Notes: generated by a model not told the origin, from the sequence alone. Positions 12,001-22,187 are shown, counted from the stretch's first letter. The stretch: 64,000 nucleotides of DNA from Aquila chrysaetos chrysaetos (GCF_900496995.4 NC_044014.1:11930501-11994500), one strand, 5' to 3'. Made by a program: numbers and translations.

Positions 12001-15000
12001 CGCGAGAGAAAAAAAGCCACCGCCTGACACAAGGGTTTCGGAGATCGCAGGTAACTTTCCATGATGCACAAAAGCTGCCGCCAGCCCCCGGCGGTGAGAA
12101 ACAGGGCTTTCCACCCCCCGGCCTGAGCTGCCCACCCGGCGGGTCCCACACGTACCAGGGACAGGCAGGAGCCGCCCGGGGACAGGCAGGAGCCGCCCGG
12201 GGTGGTGGGATGGAGCCTGGGGCAGGAGGTGCTCCCCGGGGAGCAGAGGGGCATCGCCCGGGGGCTCCCCCCGGCACCAGGAAACGCACGCCCCGGCGGA
12301 AGCGCCCGACCGCAGGGTGACATCTCGGAGCACACGTATTCCCCGAGCGTGGAAACCCCACTCCCCCCGCCCGAGGGCGGCTCTCGAGAGCCACTGCCTC
12401 TTCTCAGAAGGGGCCCCGGGGCCCCCTCCGCCAGCCTCAGATCGCTCCCGGGGTCTCAGAGGGGGCACAGGCAAAGCGCGCTCCTTCGTCTGCTGGAAAA
12501 ATGACACTCCTGGCAGCCTCTCCCCTGCTTGTTTTGAGTCTCCTGGGGAGGCATGAGCTGCTCACCGCTCACGCTCCCTGGCTGTGTGATAAAGATGGGT
12601 CACAAATACAGTTTTGGGGGCTAGACAGGGTGTTTCTCCTCCTGCTGTTGCCTAATTTTGAAGCCGGGCAGAGGCAATGTTGAGCAGCAGCACACACAGG
12701 GCATCTTATTCCACACACAGGCTGCCAGCCTGGACAGTGACAACTTACTGACAGCCCACGCCGGTGCGAGGGCCGCCGGCACCCTGCCAGCCTCCAACAG
12801 AGCCCGGTGGCAGGAGGGAGAAGACCCAAGGGAAGGTCATGACACACACCTGGTCGTAAGCGGGTTTGTGGTTGGCACTCTGCTTCTCACAGTGGCTGGC
12901 GATGTTTCTCTCCGCCTCAGTCCTCTCCAGGGAAATGAGTTTTCCATCCACACAGCACTCAGGATATTGCGAGTTAAAGGTTTCGTATCCCCCTAGGGAA
13001 AAAAAAAAAAAAAAAAAAAGACATGAACATTTGCGCTTCCAAAAATTGGCTTAATTAGAGTGGAGGAGAAATGAAGCTCCGGCACTTGCAGTGCAGTGGG
13101 ATAGTGCTGCACAGCGATGGGCCCCGGGGGGTTAATGAGGGTTAGCGCTCCCCTGGGGAAATGGGTTTGTTTAAAAGGCTTCGGGCACCCGAAGAAAAAA
13201 CTCTGATACCGCTGACAATTATTAACTTGCCAAAAGCCAGTGGATCCACATTAAAACTGTTAGCAAATGTAATTCTGTTGAGTCTAGCAACCATTAACTC
13301 CAGTACAGCAGTACAGCGGGGACTATACTCCCTCCCCCAGGTTTTATATATGAGCACTATTTCCAGCATTAGAGACCGAGATTTGTATACTCAGGAGTCA
13401 TCCTCTCTAAATCTGTCGTTACTATATACACTGTGACAACAAGAAATATGTTATTTGCATTTTTGAATGGACATAAGCACAAGAGGGAGATGATTGCAAC
13501 TGTGCCATTAACCACCACAATGCACGAGACAGCAAGGTAACGAAGACAGTCCCACTGAAACCAATCTATTAAATAACAGCTATAAAACTTAATGAAATCC
13601 TGTGACAGCATTTGACAACTGAATAGCCCCACATGAGCTATTCTGCATGGTTAAGTACTGAATTCGTTTCATTCAGTGCACTGCTAATGAAAAGGAATTA
13701 ATCCTATTATTACATTGTTACTCAAAGTTTGTCGTCAGCTAAATCGTTGCCTGTTTCCAGGCTTGGAATACACTGCACGGAAGCACACAATCTCCAAAGT
13801 GAACATGAGGAAGTCAGGTAGCAGAAGCAGCCTGGAAACATCAATGGCGTGCCACGTGACTGCCAGCCGTGCTTTTTCAGAACATAAATAAAGGGCGAAA
13901 GCTCTTGGACAGCTAGATTCAATAATCCTTCAGAATGTGGCCCTCAAGTAAACAAGGCTTGGAAAGCAAACCCTCCGATGCAATTCATTCAACTGCAACT
14001 GTTCCGCCCTGATAAGCGGTGTCGGTGTGGGTGCCCCGGTACAAGGAAGGGTTTCGAAACAAAGGAAGCGCTGAATATCTGAGCAGCCACAGGGCCCCTG
14101 CCGCCCTCGCTGCCAGGGCTGCCCGGTACAGCTACCTCTGACATTTCAGCCCCGTAATGCCGGTGTCTCATTTGTTCACAATGTTTGAGCAGATGTGTGC
14201 TCAAATTCATGACGTGCTGCTGTCGCCCACTCAGTCCTGCCGTGGGGTCCTTGTGTTGCAAGCGGCCGGCACGATCCAAAGCCCGCTGAACGGGATGAAA
14301 GTCTGTTTTCCATGACGGAGGGCAGGAGGGTGACTTTGCAGTCAACTGGCACTCAGCACCTGCACCTTTCCTCCTACTCCCCAGCCACATTCAGCCAGCT
14401 CGCCCAGAGCTCACAGTACAAGGCAGTGGGTCAAGCAGCCAAGTGACCGTGGAGACCTTAAAGGGGCGGCTGATAAAATTATATCCACAACAACTGGGTT
14501 GATAAAATTATATCCCTAACAACTGGCAGTGTGAAAAGCCAACAAACACAAGCAGCTCTCCAGACTCCTCTGCTCTTCTGATCTCCACCTGCCCTTCATG
14601 GGGTGGACTTTTAAAACCTCTTGTTTTGCATAGCTGACCTTATCTCCCTCCTGCCCCCCAACCACTGCCATCACATAGAAAAAATACATCCAGTTTATAT
14701 AAATAGACATTATCCCCATTTATGCCCTGCATTGTTGTTTTTACTCTTGAATGAACACAGAAATCTGCCCCAGCCAAATCAGCGTGTGTGTTCGAACAGA
14801 CATCATGTCTCATGTCTCTGGGGCAGCTAACGCATGCAGCTGGTGAATGGTTAATTACAAGCCTTAGGGATCAGGATATTTGCAGGCCATTCTTAAAGTG
14901 AGTCATCTTGTCATCCCATCCTCCAGCAATCTCCTCTCTTCCCCTTCCCCACTCAACCTAGCTTCCCTGAGGTCATTTCTGCAAATACTAGATTGCTCAT

Positions 15001-17784
15001 CACAGAAAGCTGGGCTGCACTTTGGTTTTAATCAATACATAACAGAATCCGTGTCAGCACCAAGGGAGGATCCGTTATTTTATCTTTCTGCAAGCTCTTC
15101 CCCCCACCACACAACCACTCTCACCGTGCTGGACCTGAGCTCACCCAGGATGAAACTGCACCTACACAGGCGAAAGATGTGACACACTCAACCCACAGCT
15201 GCCAGAAAGCAAGGGAACGAACAGAGCCAGCATGCAACTTGGCGTGCAATTGCTCTGCACTTGCTGCCCTGCCTGGGGCCAGATCCCCAAGATGCTTGGT
15301 GACCTGGTGGGGGTGACCTGCTCATATCTTCTCTCATCACTGCGACTTCCAGACCACCTTAGCCCTTAAGTAGCCAACATCTCCTCCCAGCTCCCCCCAT
15401 ACCTAGGGAGAGCAGGACTATAAAGGGGGAACCTCAGGGAGGTTGGTTTTTTTTTCTGGTGTTTTTACAGCCCATTGTTTGCAAGGTCGGTGTTACAGAC
15501 CCCCGAAGGGCTCTTTCTTCTGATCAGTGCCCAGTGCTTCAGGATGATTTATAACCCCACTGTCCCAGAGATCTTTCCCCAGACCACAAGAGCTTCCTGG
15601 GGGTCCGTGGCCCCGGTGAATCAGCAATGCTGCCCACTGAGTCACCAGCTCCTCGGGCCACACGGGATTGGAAACGGAGCTGTGGACTTCATGGGCCTGA
15701 TCCTGCGACTCAGAGCACTTCTAGCAAAGCAAAGGGGAACAGCAGCAGGAAAAGGAGGAAACTTTCTCATCCACTAAGGGGGAAACTTTTCAGCCTCAGT
15801 TCGACAGGCTTTCAAGATAAGACACTTTGCAATACACAAAAGGCACAAAGCAGGGCCTACATCAGAACCCCACCCCAAATAAACTGCCCACAGCCACAGT
15901 CACCACTTCAAAGCATGGGGCTGGTACACGAGGAGGGAAGGACGATCTTGTGGCTAAACGAGCAGGCTGAGAGTCAGCAGAGCTTAATTCAGCCCCTGCT
16001 TTGCCACAGACTTCCCAGCATGACCCTGGAGATGTTTCTTCATCTCCAGTTTAATGAGGTCTCTAAGGATTTGGCTGGCCCAGCACAGTGCAAGTATCCC
16101 TGCCCTGCAGCAGCAGAATTGGTGCTTTTTGGGGAGACTGTCAGACCCCAGGGCACGCTGGTGGTGCCCGGACAGAGCCATGGTGGTGCAAACTGCCCTG
16201 GGAGTCTCCCTCTCCCTTGGTCTCAGGCAATATGCGGGCTGGAGGTGCGTCTACCCTGGCGGGGATGTTCTCCAGGCACTGTTCGTTATAGAAGGCACAA
16301 ACCGGGCACATCGGGACAAAAACTAGCGTGATAAAAGGCTTAATAAAAGTGAATTAACCCTGGCCGGTGAGGACACAGGGGCAGAGTTTATTCACGAAAC
16401 ATCGCCCGCTTTTCTCCTCCATTTATGGCCTCCCCATGGCCTCAGGGTATGGCAAAGGGTTCTTCAGGAACCCCTGCTTCAGCGTGGCCCCGCTCCGGGG
16501 AGCCCCGCGGTCCCGGCAGCCGGGTGTGCGGGGCTACGGGTGGGAGCGTCCCCGGCTGGGCACTGCTCCTCTCCGCGGGGAGGCACCGGGGAGCGGGGGG
16601 GGGGCGCTGAGAGAACAGAGAGGGCAAAAGGACAAAGGCTCTGCCAGGAGTAATGGAGGGGAGGCAGGGATGGGAGGACAGAGAAAGGGCGGGTGCTGGT
16701 TTTTTTTTTTTTTTATCGTTTTATTATCCCCGGGTTACACGGAAGGAAAACAAAGAACCGCAATCAAAGGGCTGTAACACGTGTGGCGGGAGGGGGGAAG
16801 GTATTTCTGTCCCCCGACAAGCCCCGGAGTTTCGGCTATGGGTTTCCCCTGCCAGCCTCGATATGCCCGACGGCGAGATAAACCTCCCTGGGTGGAGGAA
16901 CGGGCACCGATCCCCGGTTTCGGGCGCCCAACACGGGCCGCCCCGTGTCACCGGGCTGAGAGCGGGGAGCGGTGGCCTCGGCTCTCCTCTTACCTGCGGG
17001 CCGATTTTATTTTCCACGCAGCCGCGATCTCTCTCGCCCCCCCCCCCCCCCCTTTGATAATCTGCAACTTTTTCTCTTCTTCCCTAATATTCTTTGCTTT
17101 CCATCAGCCTCTTAAACGCGCGGCGGGGGTGAGCGGAAAGGCATTTAGGCTCAGCCCGCAGAGTCTATCCGGGATTTATTTCCAGTGGGTGGAAAAGAAA
17201 CGAAATCCCGGCGTTACCTCCCTGCCCTCCGCCAATAATCAGGTTAACTGCGGGGCGGTGGTGGCGGAGGAGAGGGGACGGGAGCACCGCGGGGCCGCCG
17301 CCAATGCCGCCACCCGGGGGAGCTTTGAGGGTCGATCCGCGCCGCTCCCCCGCCCCCGGCCTCCCCCCCTTTCCCCGTCACCCTTCTCACCTTTCAGGAA
17401 GCAGACCCTGGCCCCGGCCTCCGGCAGGCTGGAGAGCAGGGCGTTGAGGACGATCTGGGCCGTGCTGTCCTTCTTCAGCTTCTGCCAGTGCCCCGTGCCC
17501 TGGTCCAGCACCACCACGGCTGCCAGGCGGGCGGTCCCCGCCGCCCCCTCGCCGCCCAGCAGCAGCCGGGCGCGGGCCGCCGCGTCGGGGACCACGAAGT
17601 GAAGCGGCACGGCCCCGCCGCGGGCCCTCCGCATCACCACCGAGTTGAGGTTGACGTTGAGCGAGCCGCGGAGGCAGGAGGCCGAGTAGGACAGGTAGGG
17701 CCGGCAGTCCAGCACCAGGCAGCGGGAGGGCTCCTTCCGCAGGAGCTTCCTCAGCTGGCGGCAGTCGAGGGACGTGACTTTCAT
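8655..17784 (-). CDS. DUSP5: DUSP5, dual-specificity MAP kinase phosphatase 5 (complete 4-exon CDS, 385 aa)
   Basis: The CDS joins 17784-17391, 12992-12850, 11432-11213 and 9055-8655 on the minus strand (394+143+220+401 nt, 385 codons plus TGA). The product is an inducible nuclear phosphatase that removes phosphates from the Thr and Tyr of the ERK1/2 activation loop and also anchors ERK in the nucleus (family knowledge). Residues about 5-140 form the rhodanese-like (CH2) ERK-binding domain, with the basic docking motif RRAR at 52-55. Residues about 140-178 are a linker, and about 178-320 the dual-specificity phosphatase domain with general acid D235, nucleophile C266 and R272 in HCEAGISRS. 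Residues 321-385 are a variable tail ending in Ser-Cys. DUSP5 is chosen over DUSP1, 2 and 4 because of the MKVTSLD start, the AYHASKCEFLANLHITALL segment and HCEAGISRSPTICMAYLMK; the related DUSP1 and DUSP4 have HCQAGISRSATICLAYLM. Every catalytic residue is intact, so the gene looks functional. Confidence 0.97.
9056..11212 (-). other. DUSP5: DUSP5 intron 3
   Basis: A 2.16-kb intron with GTAAGTCC donor and CCCTAG acceptor. It holds a perfect 19-bp tandem duplication at 9438-9475 and two perfect AP-1 motifs (10123-10129 and 10211-10217). The open frames seen on either strand show no recognisable protein. Confidence 0.9.
9438..9475. repeat. Perfect 19-bp tandem duplication in DUSP5 intron 3
   Basis: TGCTGTACCCGCATTTCTC occurs twice head to tail with no mismatch, followed by TGC of a third unit. 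Perfect identity suggests a recent slippage event. Confidence 0.9.
11213..11432 (-). CDS. DUSP5: DUSP5 coding exon 3 (residues 180-252, phase 1 end)
   Basis: The exon opens the dual-specificity phosphatase domain with GGPVEILPFLYLGSAYHASK and carries the general-acid loop WIPVEDSHTADISSHF, in which D235 is the expected proton donor. The acceptor reads CTTCTCTTCCAG and the donor ATCG followed by GTAAGTCC, both strong. One base of the split Asp253 codon is left for exon 4. Conservation with human DUSP5 is very high, apart from a few changes around residues 216-227 (RKSSESFKDQYC). Confidence 0.96.
11930..12490. promoter_or_regulatory. Intragenic CpG island in DUSP5 intron 2
   Basis: About 560 bp with CpG density close to that of the promoter island, separated from it by 4 kb of ordinary sequence. 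No exon is visible inside. It could be an alternative promoter upstream of the phosphatase exons, an enhancer, or simply a GC-rich patch. Edges are by eye. Confidence 0.55.
12160..12201. repeat. Perfect 21-bp tandem duplication in DUSP5 intron 2
   Basis: The unit beginning GACAGGCAGGAGCCGCCCGG occurs twice head to tail without mismatch inside the intronic CpG island. It duplicates a GC-box-like GCCGCCCGGG. Confidence 0.9.
12850..12992 (-). CDS. DUSP5: DUSP5 coding exon 2 (residues 132-179)
   Basis: The exon completes the split Gly codon and encodes the GGYETF end of the rhodanese domain followed by the linker, ending KPAYDQ just before the phosphatase domain. The acceptor is a run of 21 T followed by CCCTAG, and the donor is CAG followed by GTGTGT. 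Human DUSP5 has the closely similar GGYETFYSEYPECCVD at this point, which fixes the exon's identity. At 143 nt the exon is not a multiple of three, so skipping it would shift the frame. The linker half is the most diverged part of the protein from human, as is usual for this family. Confidence 0.95.
12999..13019 (-). repeat. T21 homopolymer forming the exon 2 polypyrimidine tract
   Basis: The plus strand shows 21 consecutive A, which on the transcript is an uninterrupted U tract ending 6 nt before exon 2. Homopolymers of this length are normally length-variable. Confidence 0.9.
14471..14528. repeat. 29-bp tandem duplication with paired GATA motifs (intron 1)
   Basis: Two units beginning TGATAAAATTATATCC and ending CAACTGG follow each other with only a few differences. 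Each contains TGATAA, a GATA-factor consensus. Confidence 0.8.
15943..16060 (+). repeat. MIR-like SINE fragment (intron 1)
   Basis: GGCTGAGAGTCAGCAGAGC, then CCCTGCTTTGCCACAGACTT, then TGACCCTGGAGATGTTTCTTC and CATCTCCAGTTTAATGAGG follow the order of the MIR core and 3' region. It is highly diverged, as expected for this ancient family. Confidence 0.55.
17391..17784 (-). CDS. DUSP5: DUSP5 coding exon 1 (residues 1-131, phase 1 end)
   Basis: This exon begins at the ATG of MKVTSLD and encodes most of the rhodanese-like domain, including LVLDCRPYL and the kinase-interaction motif VVMRRARGG (residues 49-57). Those arginines serve both ERK docking and nuclear import in the family. The reading frame stays open for 79 codons upstream of this ATG, but that stretch runs through the TATA box, so the extension cannot be translated from the predicted transcript. 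The ATG has G at -3, and no upstream ATG lies between it and the predicted start of transcription. The exon ends CTGAAAG before the donor GTGAGA and leaves one base of a split Gly codon. It lies inside a dense CpG island. Confidence 0.96.
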
Positions 17785-17995
17785 GCCGGCCGTGGACTCA
17801 CGCCCCGCCGCAGCCGGGGCAGGAGCGGGGAGAGCGGCAGGAGTGTGCCCGCCGGGGAGCCCCGGTGCTAGCGCGGGAGCCGCGGGGGAGCGCGGGGCCG
17901 CAGGGGCTCGGCCGGCGGCGACGGGACGGGAGGGAAAGGAAGGGAAGGGTAGGGAAGGACGGAGGCACCGCGGCACCGCGCCGAGCCCGGGCAGG
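17785..17995 (-). other. DUSP5: DUSP5 5' UTR (predicted)
   Basis: If transcription starts 25-30 bp downstream of the TATA box, the leader is about 210 nt. It is extremely GC-rich and has no upstream ATG on the transcript strand. The start point is inferred from TATA spacing alone. Confidence 0.6.
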
Positions 17996-18020
17996 GAATC
18001 CCGGCCGCCGCCACCGGGCA

Positions 18021-18026
18021 TTTATA
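18021..18026 (-). promoter_or_regulatory. TATA box of DUSP5
   Basis: The minus strand reads CATATAAATGC within an otherwise GC-rich promoter, about 237 bp upstream of the start codon. It predicts initiation near 17990-17997. Confidence 0.75.
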
Positions 18027-18057
18027 TGAATGGGAGGCCGGGCTCTGACGACACTGC

Positions 18058-18067
18058 CCATATAAGG
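18058..18067 (-). promoter_or_regulatory. CArG box (serum response element), perfect match
   Basis: The sequence CCTTATATGG fits CC(A/T)6GG exactly and lies about 32 bp upstream of the TATA box. SRF binds such sites. Induction of human DUSP5 by SRF and Elk-1 has been reported, so this is probably the conserved ERK-feedback element. It could in principle act as a second TATA-like element. Confidence 0.75.
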
Positions 18068-18083
18068 GGAGTGACGCGCCCGC

Positions 18084-18096
18084 CTTCCAAACATGG
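18084..18096 (-). promoter_or_regulatory. Near-CArG box overlapping an ETS core
   Basis: The minus strand reads CCATGTTTGGAAG. The first ten bases are a CArG box with one mismatch, and GGAAG is an ETS-family core. An ETS site next to a CArG box is the layout of a ternary-complex (SRF plus Elk-1) element. It sits 29 bp from the perfect CArG box. A CRE-like half-site (TGACG, 18072-18076) lies between them. Confidence 0.5.
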
Positions 18097-18330
18097 GCAT
18101 CCCCCGCCCCGCGCCGCCCGGCGCGCCGCCCCCCTGGCGGGGATCCCCCCCGCCTCCCTCCATCCCTCCCCGGCGGCGGGCGGGGGCCGCGGCCGCGCAG
18201 GCAGCGTTAGTCAGGCTCGGAGGCAGAGGAAGCTGAAAAACACCGCAAAAATTCTCCAGTCATCGGCCTGAGGCTCATCCCAGCATCACCGCTCCCCCTC
18301 CCCAGTCAGCGAGGAGAGCCGGGAAGCGTG

Positions 18331-18379
18331 CCGGGGGGGGGGGCGGGCGGGGGGAGGAGGAGGAGGGGAGGGGAGGAAG
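18331..18379 (+). promoter_or_regulatory. G-rich tract with G-quadruplex potential upstream of DUSP5
   Basis: A run of 13 G is followed by GGGCGGGCGGGGGG and then GGA/GGGGA repeats. This gives well over four runs of three or more G within 45 bp on the plus strand, the non-template strand's complement for DUSP5. It is a candidate G-quadruplex or Sp1/KLF/MAZ-type site about 340 bp upstream of the predicted start. Confidence 0.5.
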
Positions 18380-21300
18380 GGCAGCGCTGGGTCGGGTTTC
18401 TCACACCAGGTTGCAAAAGGGGGTTTCAGTTCCCCTTATTCCCCCTCGCTGTGGATGTCCTCACCCCCAGCAAAGCCTGAGCACGGGCAGGCCTGCCTGC
18501 ACCTGCCTGCGAGGGCGCAGCTGCTATGGGGATGGGAGCTGCCGGCTCCTAGACCCCCTCGGAAAGAGCTGGGTCCCCTGCCTGGGCCGCAGTTTGCATC
18601 AAGGTGGCTCTGGTAGCCGAACGATAAGCGTGGGCTGTTTGGGGAACACCCCCGAGGATGCGGTTACCTGGCCCAAGGTTTATAGCCTGGTGGCAAAGGA
18701 GGAAACAAGGAGTAACAGCTTGGGACAAAGCAAGATATGCCATTTCTGCACAGTTAATGAGTGCTCTGGAGGAGGGGGTCAGCGATGGGAGGGCCACCTG
18801 CAACAGAAAAATTGCTGGCATGTCTCGTTGGGGGGTGTCTTATGTCCCTTTCCTTGTGGCAAACTTCTAGGCTGCAAGACTGTGCCTCAAGGACCTGCAA
18901 GACTTACACTGCGGACCTCAGTCTGCGCCTGTGTCCAGAAGTCACGACACTAAGACGCACAGGAATTGGGAAATTTGGCTCTTGCCCTTTCCTTGTAGAT
19001 AAGTTTCGCAAAGCAACTAAAAAGAGAACTGGAAATCCCTGGAAGAAGTTAGGCAAAAGGATGAGCTCCAGCCAAGCTCATTAGAGCCCGGGCAGATTAC
19101 AGTGGAGCTGTCTAAGAGCAGGGTGTCATTTATTCTGATGGTGCCCTGAAAGTATGTTCACCTCAACAGCAGGCAGGAAGTGCCGTCCCTGCCTCAAATT
19201 GCCTGCAGCTGAAACAGAGAAGCTTGAAAGAGACTGTGCGAGGAGGAAAACGTTCAAGCTGATTGAAGGAATAGCAACTACTGGTTTCGAAGCACCTCCT
19301 CCTCCTCCTCTTCCTCTTTGAAACCCCCTGCAGCCCCTCGGCTGGCTCCTTCTAACCTGCCCCCCCTCGCTCCCCTCCTCTGAGTCAGTCAGGGTATGAG
19401 ACGGAACAAAAATAGAAATAGCTTGTGGGTAGGGGCAGATGTTCACACAGCGTCTTAGCGTGGGTGTTGTCTTCACCTGGCCACTGCCGTCATGGCAGCC
19501 CGGCTCCGTCCCTTCTTCTGCGCCCACCCTGGGAGGCAGCTGGGCACTGCCGGAGCCGCGGGGCTGGGTTAGGCGTCCCCATGCGCCAACGCCGTCTCTG
19601 CCAGAACTGGATCCCCACCATGAGAAGCATCGCCACAGCCGTGCCAAAACCCCTTCACATCATCCCACGGGCAGGCCCGTTATTTTTCACTAGGTGGGAA
19701 TCTGGCATGGGCAGGGGCGCAGGCACTTATTCCCGCTCACACAGGAAAACTCCGCACCGCCTGAACACAACCTGCTTTTCCTGCCGCCCAGCCTCAGGAC
19801 CCGCTTCTTCCTCCCCAAGAAGCAGCCTGGCTCCCTCGGGGCTCGCCCCCCAGTAACAGCCCAGCTGGCGAACTGGTCCCAGTGCAGCACAGGGAGGGGA
19901 AGAGGGGCTGCGGGCAGATGCTAGCGTGCTTCTCCCTCCTGGGAGGAAGAAGGGGGCCAGCGCAGTCACACGAGAGCATCATTTCCTCTCAGGAAACCCA
20001 AGTGAAATGTGGAGGGGTGGGAAAGAGAGCTTCCCCCGACTCCTCCTGGCGGAAATGCTAGTCTGAAGGAGGGGGCAAATCCCACCAGCCCAGAAAATAA
20101 ACTCTGCCAAATACCTGAAGTTTAGCCTGGACTGGCGGGTGTATATCACCAGACCTGACCTGCAGCTGACCTTCCTCCATTTACACACCTAATGCTGAGC
20201 ATCCAAACAACTGCCTTTCAGTAGATTACAGCTCTGCTTTTGTTTCTTAATGGAGTGAGTCATGACCACCTTTTTATTAGAAGAAAATAACAAGGCTGAC
20301 AACAGCAGTACTAATGCTTCCTCCACTGCAGGGTCCTGGATGCAGAGTGTCCCTGACCCCGCTGCCCACCAGCGAAATGACTCGGTTGTGCTTGGAAATA
20401 GATGAACAATCGGGGCTGATGCTGTCGGGGCTGTGGGATGGACATGGATGCTTTTCCGCACTGGAGCAGCTCCTTCGTTTGTCAGGGGCTCCCAGCCAGA
20501 AGGGAGAAAGGGGCTCGATTCCTGTAAATGGAGGTGGTTGGGTAACTTAAACTACCCTCTGCTTTAGGTAGGAAACTCCCCTCCTCCCTGCAGCACTTTA
20601 CATCATTCCCGCTTAGGTTCTGCTGCATCTTTCTGCTCCTCCTCCCGCTTCCCCTTGATAATCTCCCAGGCTCTTTAGTCCTTTGTCTCGGGCTTTTATC
20701 GGGGCTTTCACATCAGCTGGTCCTTTCCTTTTCTTCCAGGCTGTATTTCCCCGAACCTAGCTCATTCTTCCCTTCTCCCCTTCCCACCTCCTCCGGGCTC
20801 TTTGTTTCTGCCTGTTCTCAGTGCTGCGAGGGGAAATTTTCTCCCTGCAGCTGGGGAGGGCTGGGCCCAGCTCCTGGGGGGCACAGCTGGACCCCCACCC
20901 CAGGTAAAAACTCCCAGGGCACAGCATCCGTGGGGTAGCATCCAGCGGGCACTGCTAAAGAGCACAATGCTGCCTTTCGGAGAGAACAAAATTCAAAAGG
21001 AGCTTTAAAAAGGCACTTAGGTGAATAAATGAACGGCATTTCTTTGGAAGCAAAAGAGACGGGATCAGCCAAGTTTCTAGGGCTCGAGTTGCCTGAGCTG
21101 AGACAAGGGACGCCCTGTGCTGGGTGCTACATGTGTGCTTGTCACCCCAAAGAGTTAACTAACCCCAGACTTCAGCAAGACCAAATGTGAGAGAAAGCCA
21201 GCGAGCTCTGGCTGCTGGGGACTGAGGGGAAGGCCGATCAAGGGTCACACAGGAGATCGGTCGGGAAGGTGGTATAGAGAGTAACCTACATGCTGTGCAG

Positions 21301-22121
21301 TCCTAGTCTGGGGCTTGAGCTGCTTCATATCCCTGCTGGGGCACAATCCTGAACCCGCATCCTCCGGTTGGTTGTGAAATGCAAGAAATTCCTCAGACGA
21401 ACAACGCATAGCACAAGACAGCAGAGAAGATGGGTTGGCATTTCTTTAATGTTATTAAGTTTTACATAACATCAGTTTCTATTTTTGGAGCGGCTGATGT
21501 CAAAACACTTACAGCACAAGCAGTGAGATAAGTTTGTGCTGGTAAATGGAAAGCTGGAAGACAGGTAAATTTACACCCAGGGCTACGGGCAGCCGAGCAG
21601 TGGCAATAGGAGATTGTCAAGCTGAGACCTCATCGGTGTCATGACTTGGTCACTCTTGAGACAAAGTCTAACAGAAGAGATCAGATCATGAACATTAGCC
21701 TTGTTACGAATTTCTCTCGGTCCCAACAGAATAACCCATTGCCAAAAGCTGATTCCAGAGGGCGAAAAGCACTCTCAGACACAGACTCTGCGGCAGGACA
21801 ACCACCTCCCCCGCTTTATGGCCTCATAGATGTGATTTGATGTTGAGCTGGAATCTTTTTTCTTCCCCCAGAAAGCTAATAAAAAGGTTAGTAATGGCTT
21901 GGGCATTTTCAGTAAAAAAGAGTTCATACATTTTTTACTTTAAATCTACATTCTGTAACAAATCAATAATCATAAGTGGCTATTCCTGAAAAATTAGGAA
22001 AAAATGCATGCCACAACCTATACAATCAGGAAGAACCAACCAAATTTCGGTTTATGGTAGCCCCAGTGTCTCTCAGACCTGGTTTGTATTCCCAGCTCTG
22101 CTGCTGTAAAACAGAACTAAG

Positions 22122-22187
22122 CTCAATGGTGCGTTGGCTTGAATGGGAGTTGCCTGCGCTCACCACTTCTGAAAATCAGGCTGAAAG
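22122..22187. repeat. Ancient sauropsid interspersed repeat fragment
   Basis: The run CTCAATGG..GTTGGCTTGAATGGGAGTTGCCTGCGCTCACCACTTCTGAAAATCAGG resembles a common old reptile and bird repeat with a TCAATGGGAGTTG...CTCAGCACTTCTGAAAATCAGG core. Class uncertain. Confidence 0.4.

Larger units (their letters stand above)
11433..12849 (-). other. DUSP5: DUSP5 intron 2 with internal CpG island
   Basis: A 1.42-kb intron. Its middle (about 11930-12490) is very CpG-rich and contains a perfect 21-bp tandem duplication at 12160-12201. The GC richness produces several overlapping long open frames on both strands, which I regard as composition artefacts. Confidence 0.9.
12993..17390 (-). other. DUSP5: DUSP5 intron 1
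   Basis: A 4.4-kb intron with GTGAGA donor and a T21 tract at its acceptor. The exon 1 side is part of the promoter CpG island. The middle carries a MIR-like SINE fragment (15943-16060), a 29-bp tandem duplication with paired GATA motifs (14471-14528) and AP-1 motifs at 14899-14905 and 15638-15644. A 234-residue open frame on the plus strand (15627-16331) runs through the SINE and is not credible as a gene. Confidence 0.9.
16480..18330. promoter_or_regulatory. CpG island over DUSP5 promoter and exon 1
   Basis: CpG dinucleotides and G+C are dense from about 16480 to 18330, with a less rich gap near 16630-16780. The core covers exon 1, the 5' UTR and the TATA/CArG promoter. It also contains poly-C (about 17039-17053) and poly-G (about 16595-16605) runs. 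Edges are by eye. Long open frames on both strands here reflect composition. Confidence 0.8.

Noticed and set aside
11951-12507. Several long overlapping frames in the intron 2 CpG island
   Set aside because: They occur on both strands in different frames and reflect the rarity of stop codons in GC-rich DNA.
15627-16331. 234-codon plus-strand frame in DUSP5 intron 1
   Set aside because: It crosses a MIR-like SINE and has no recognisable domain.
16781-17602. 273-codon plus-strand open frame antisense to DUSP5 exon 1
   Set aside because: It lies in a CpG island opposite conserved coding sequence. Long antisense frames are expected there, and the translation shows no known motif.
17785-18021. 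79-codon in-frame N-terminal extension of DUSP5
   Set aside because: It overlaps the TATA box and 5' UTR, is a Pro/Ala-rich GC artefact, and the family starts at MKVTSLD.
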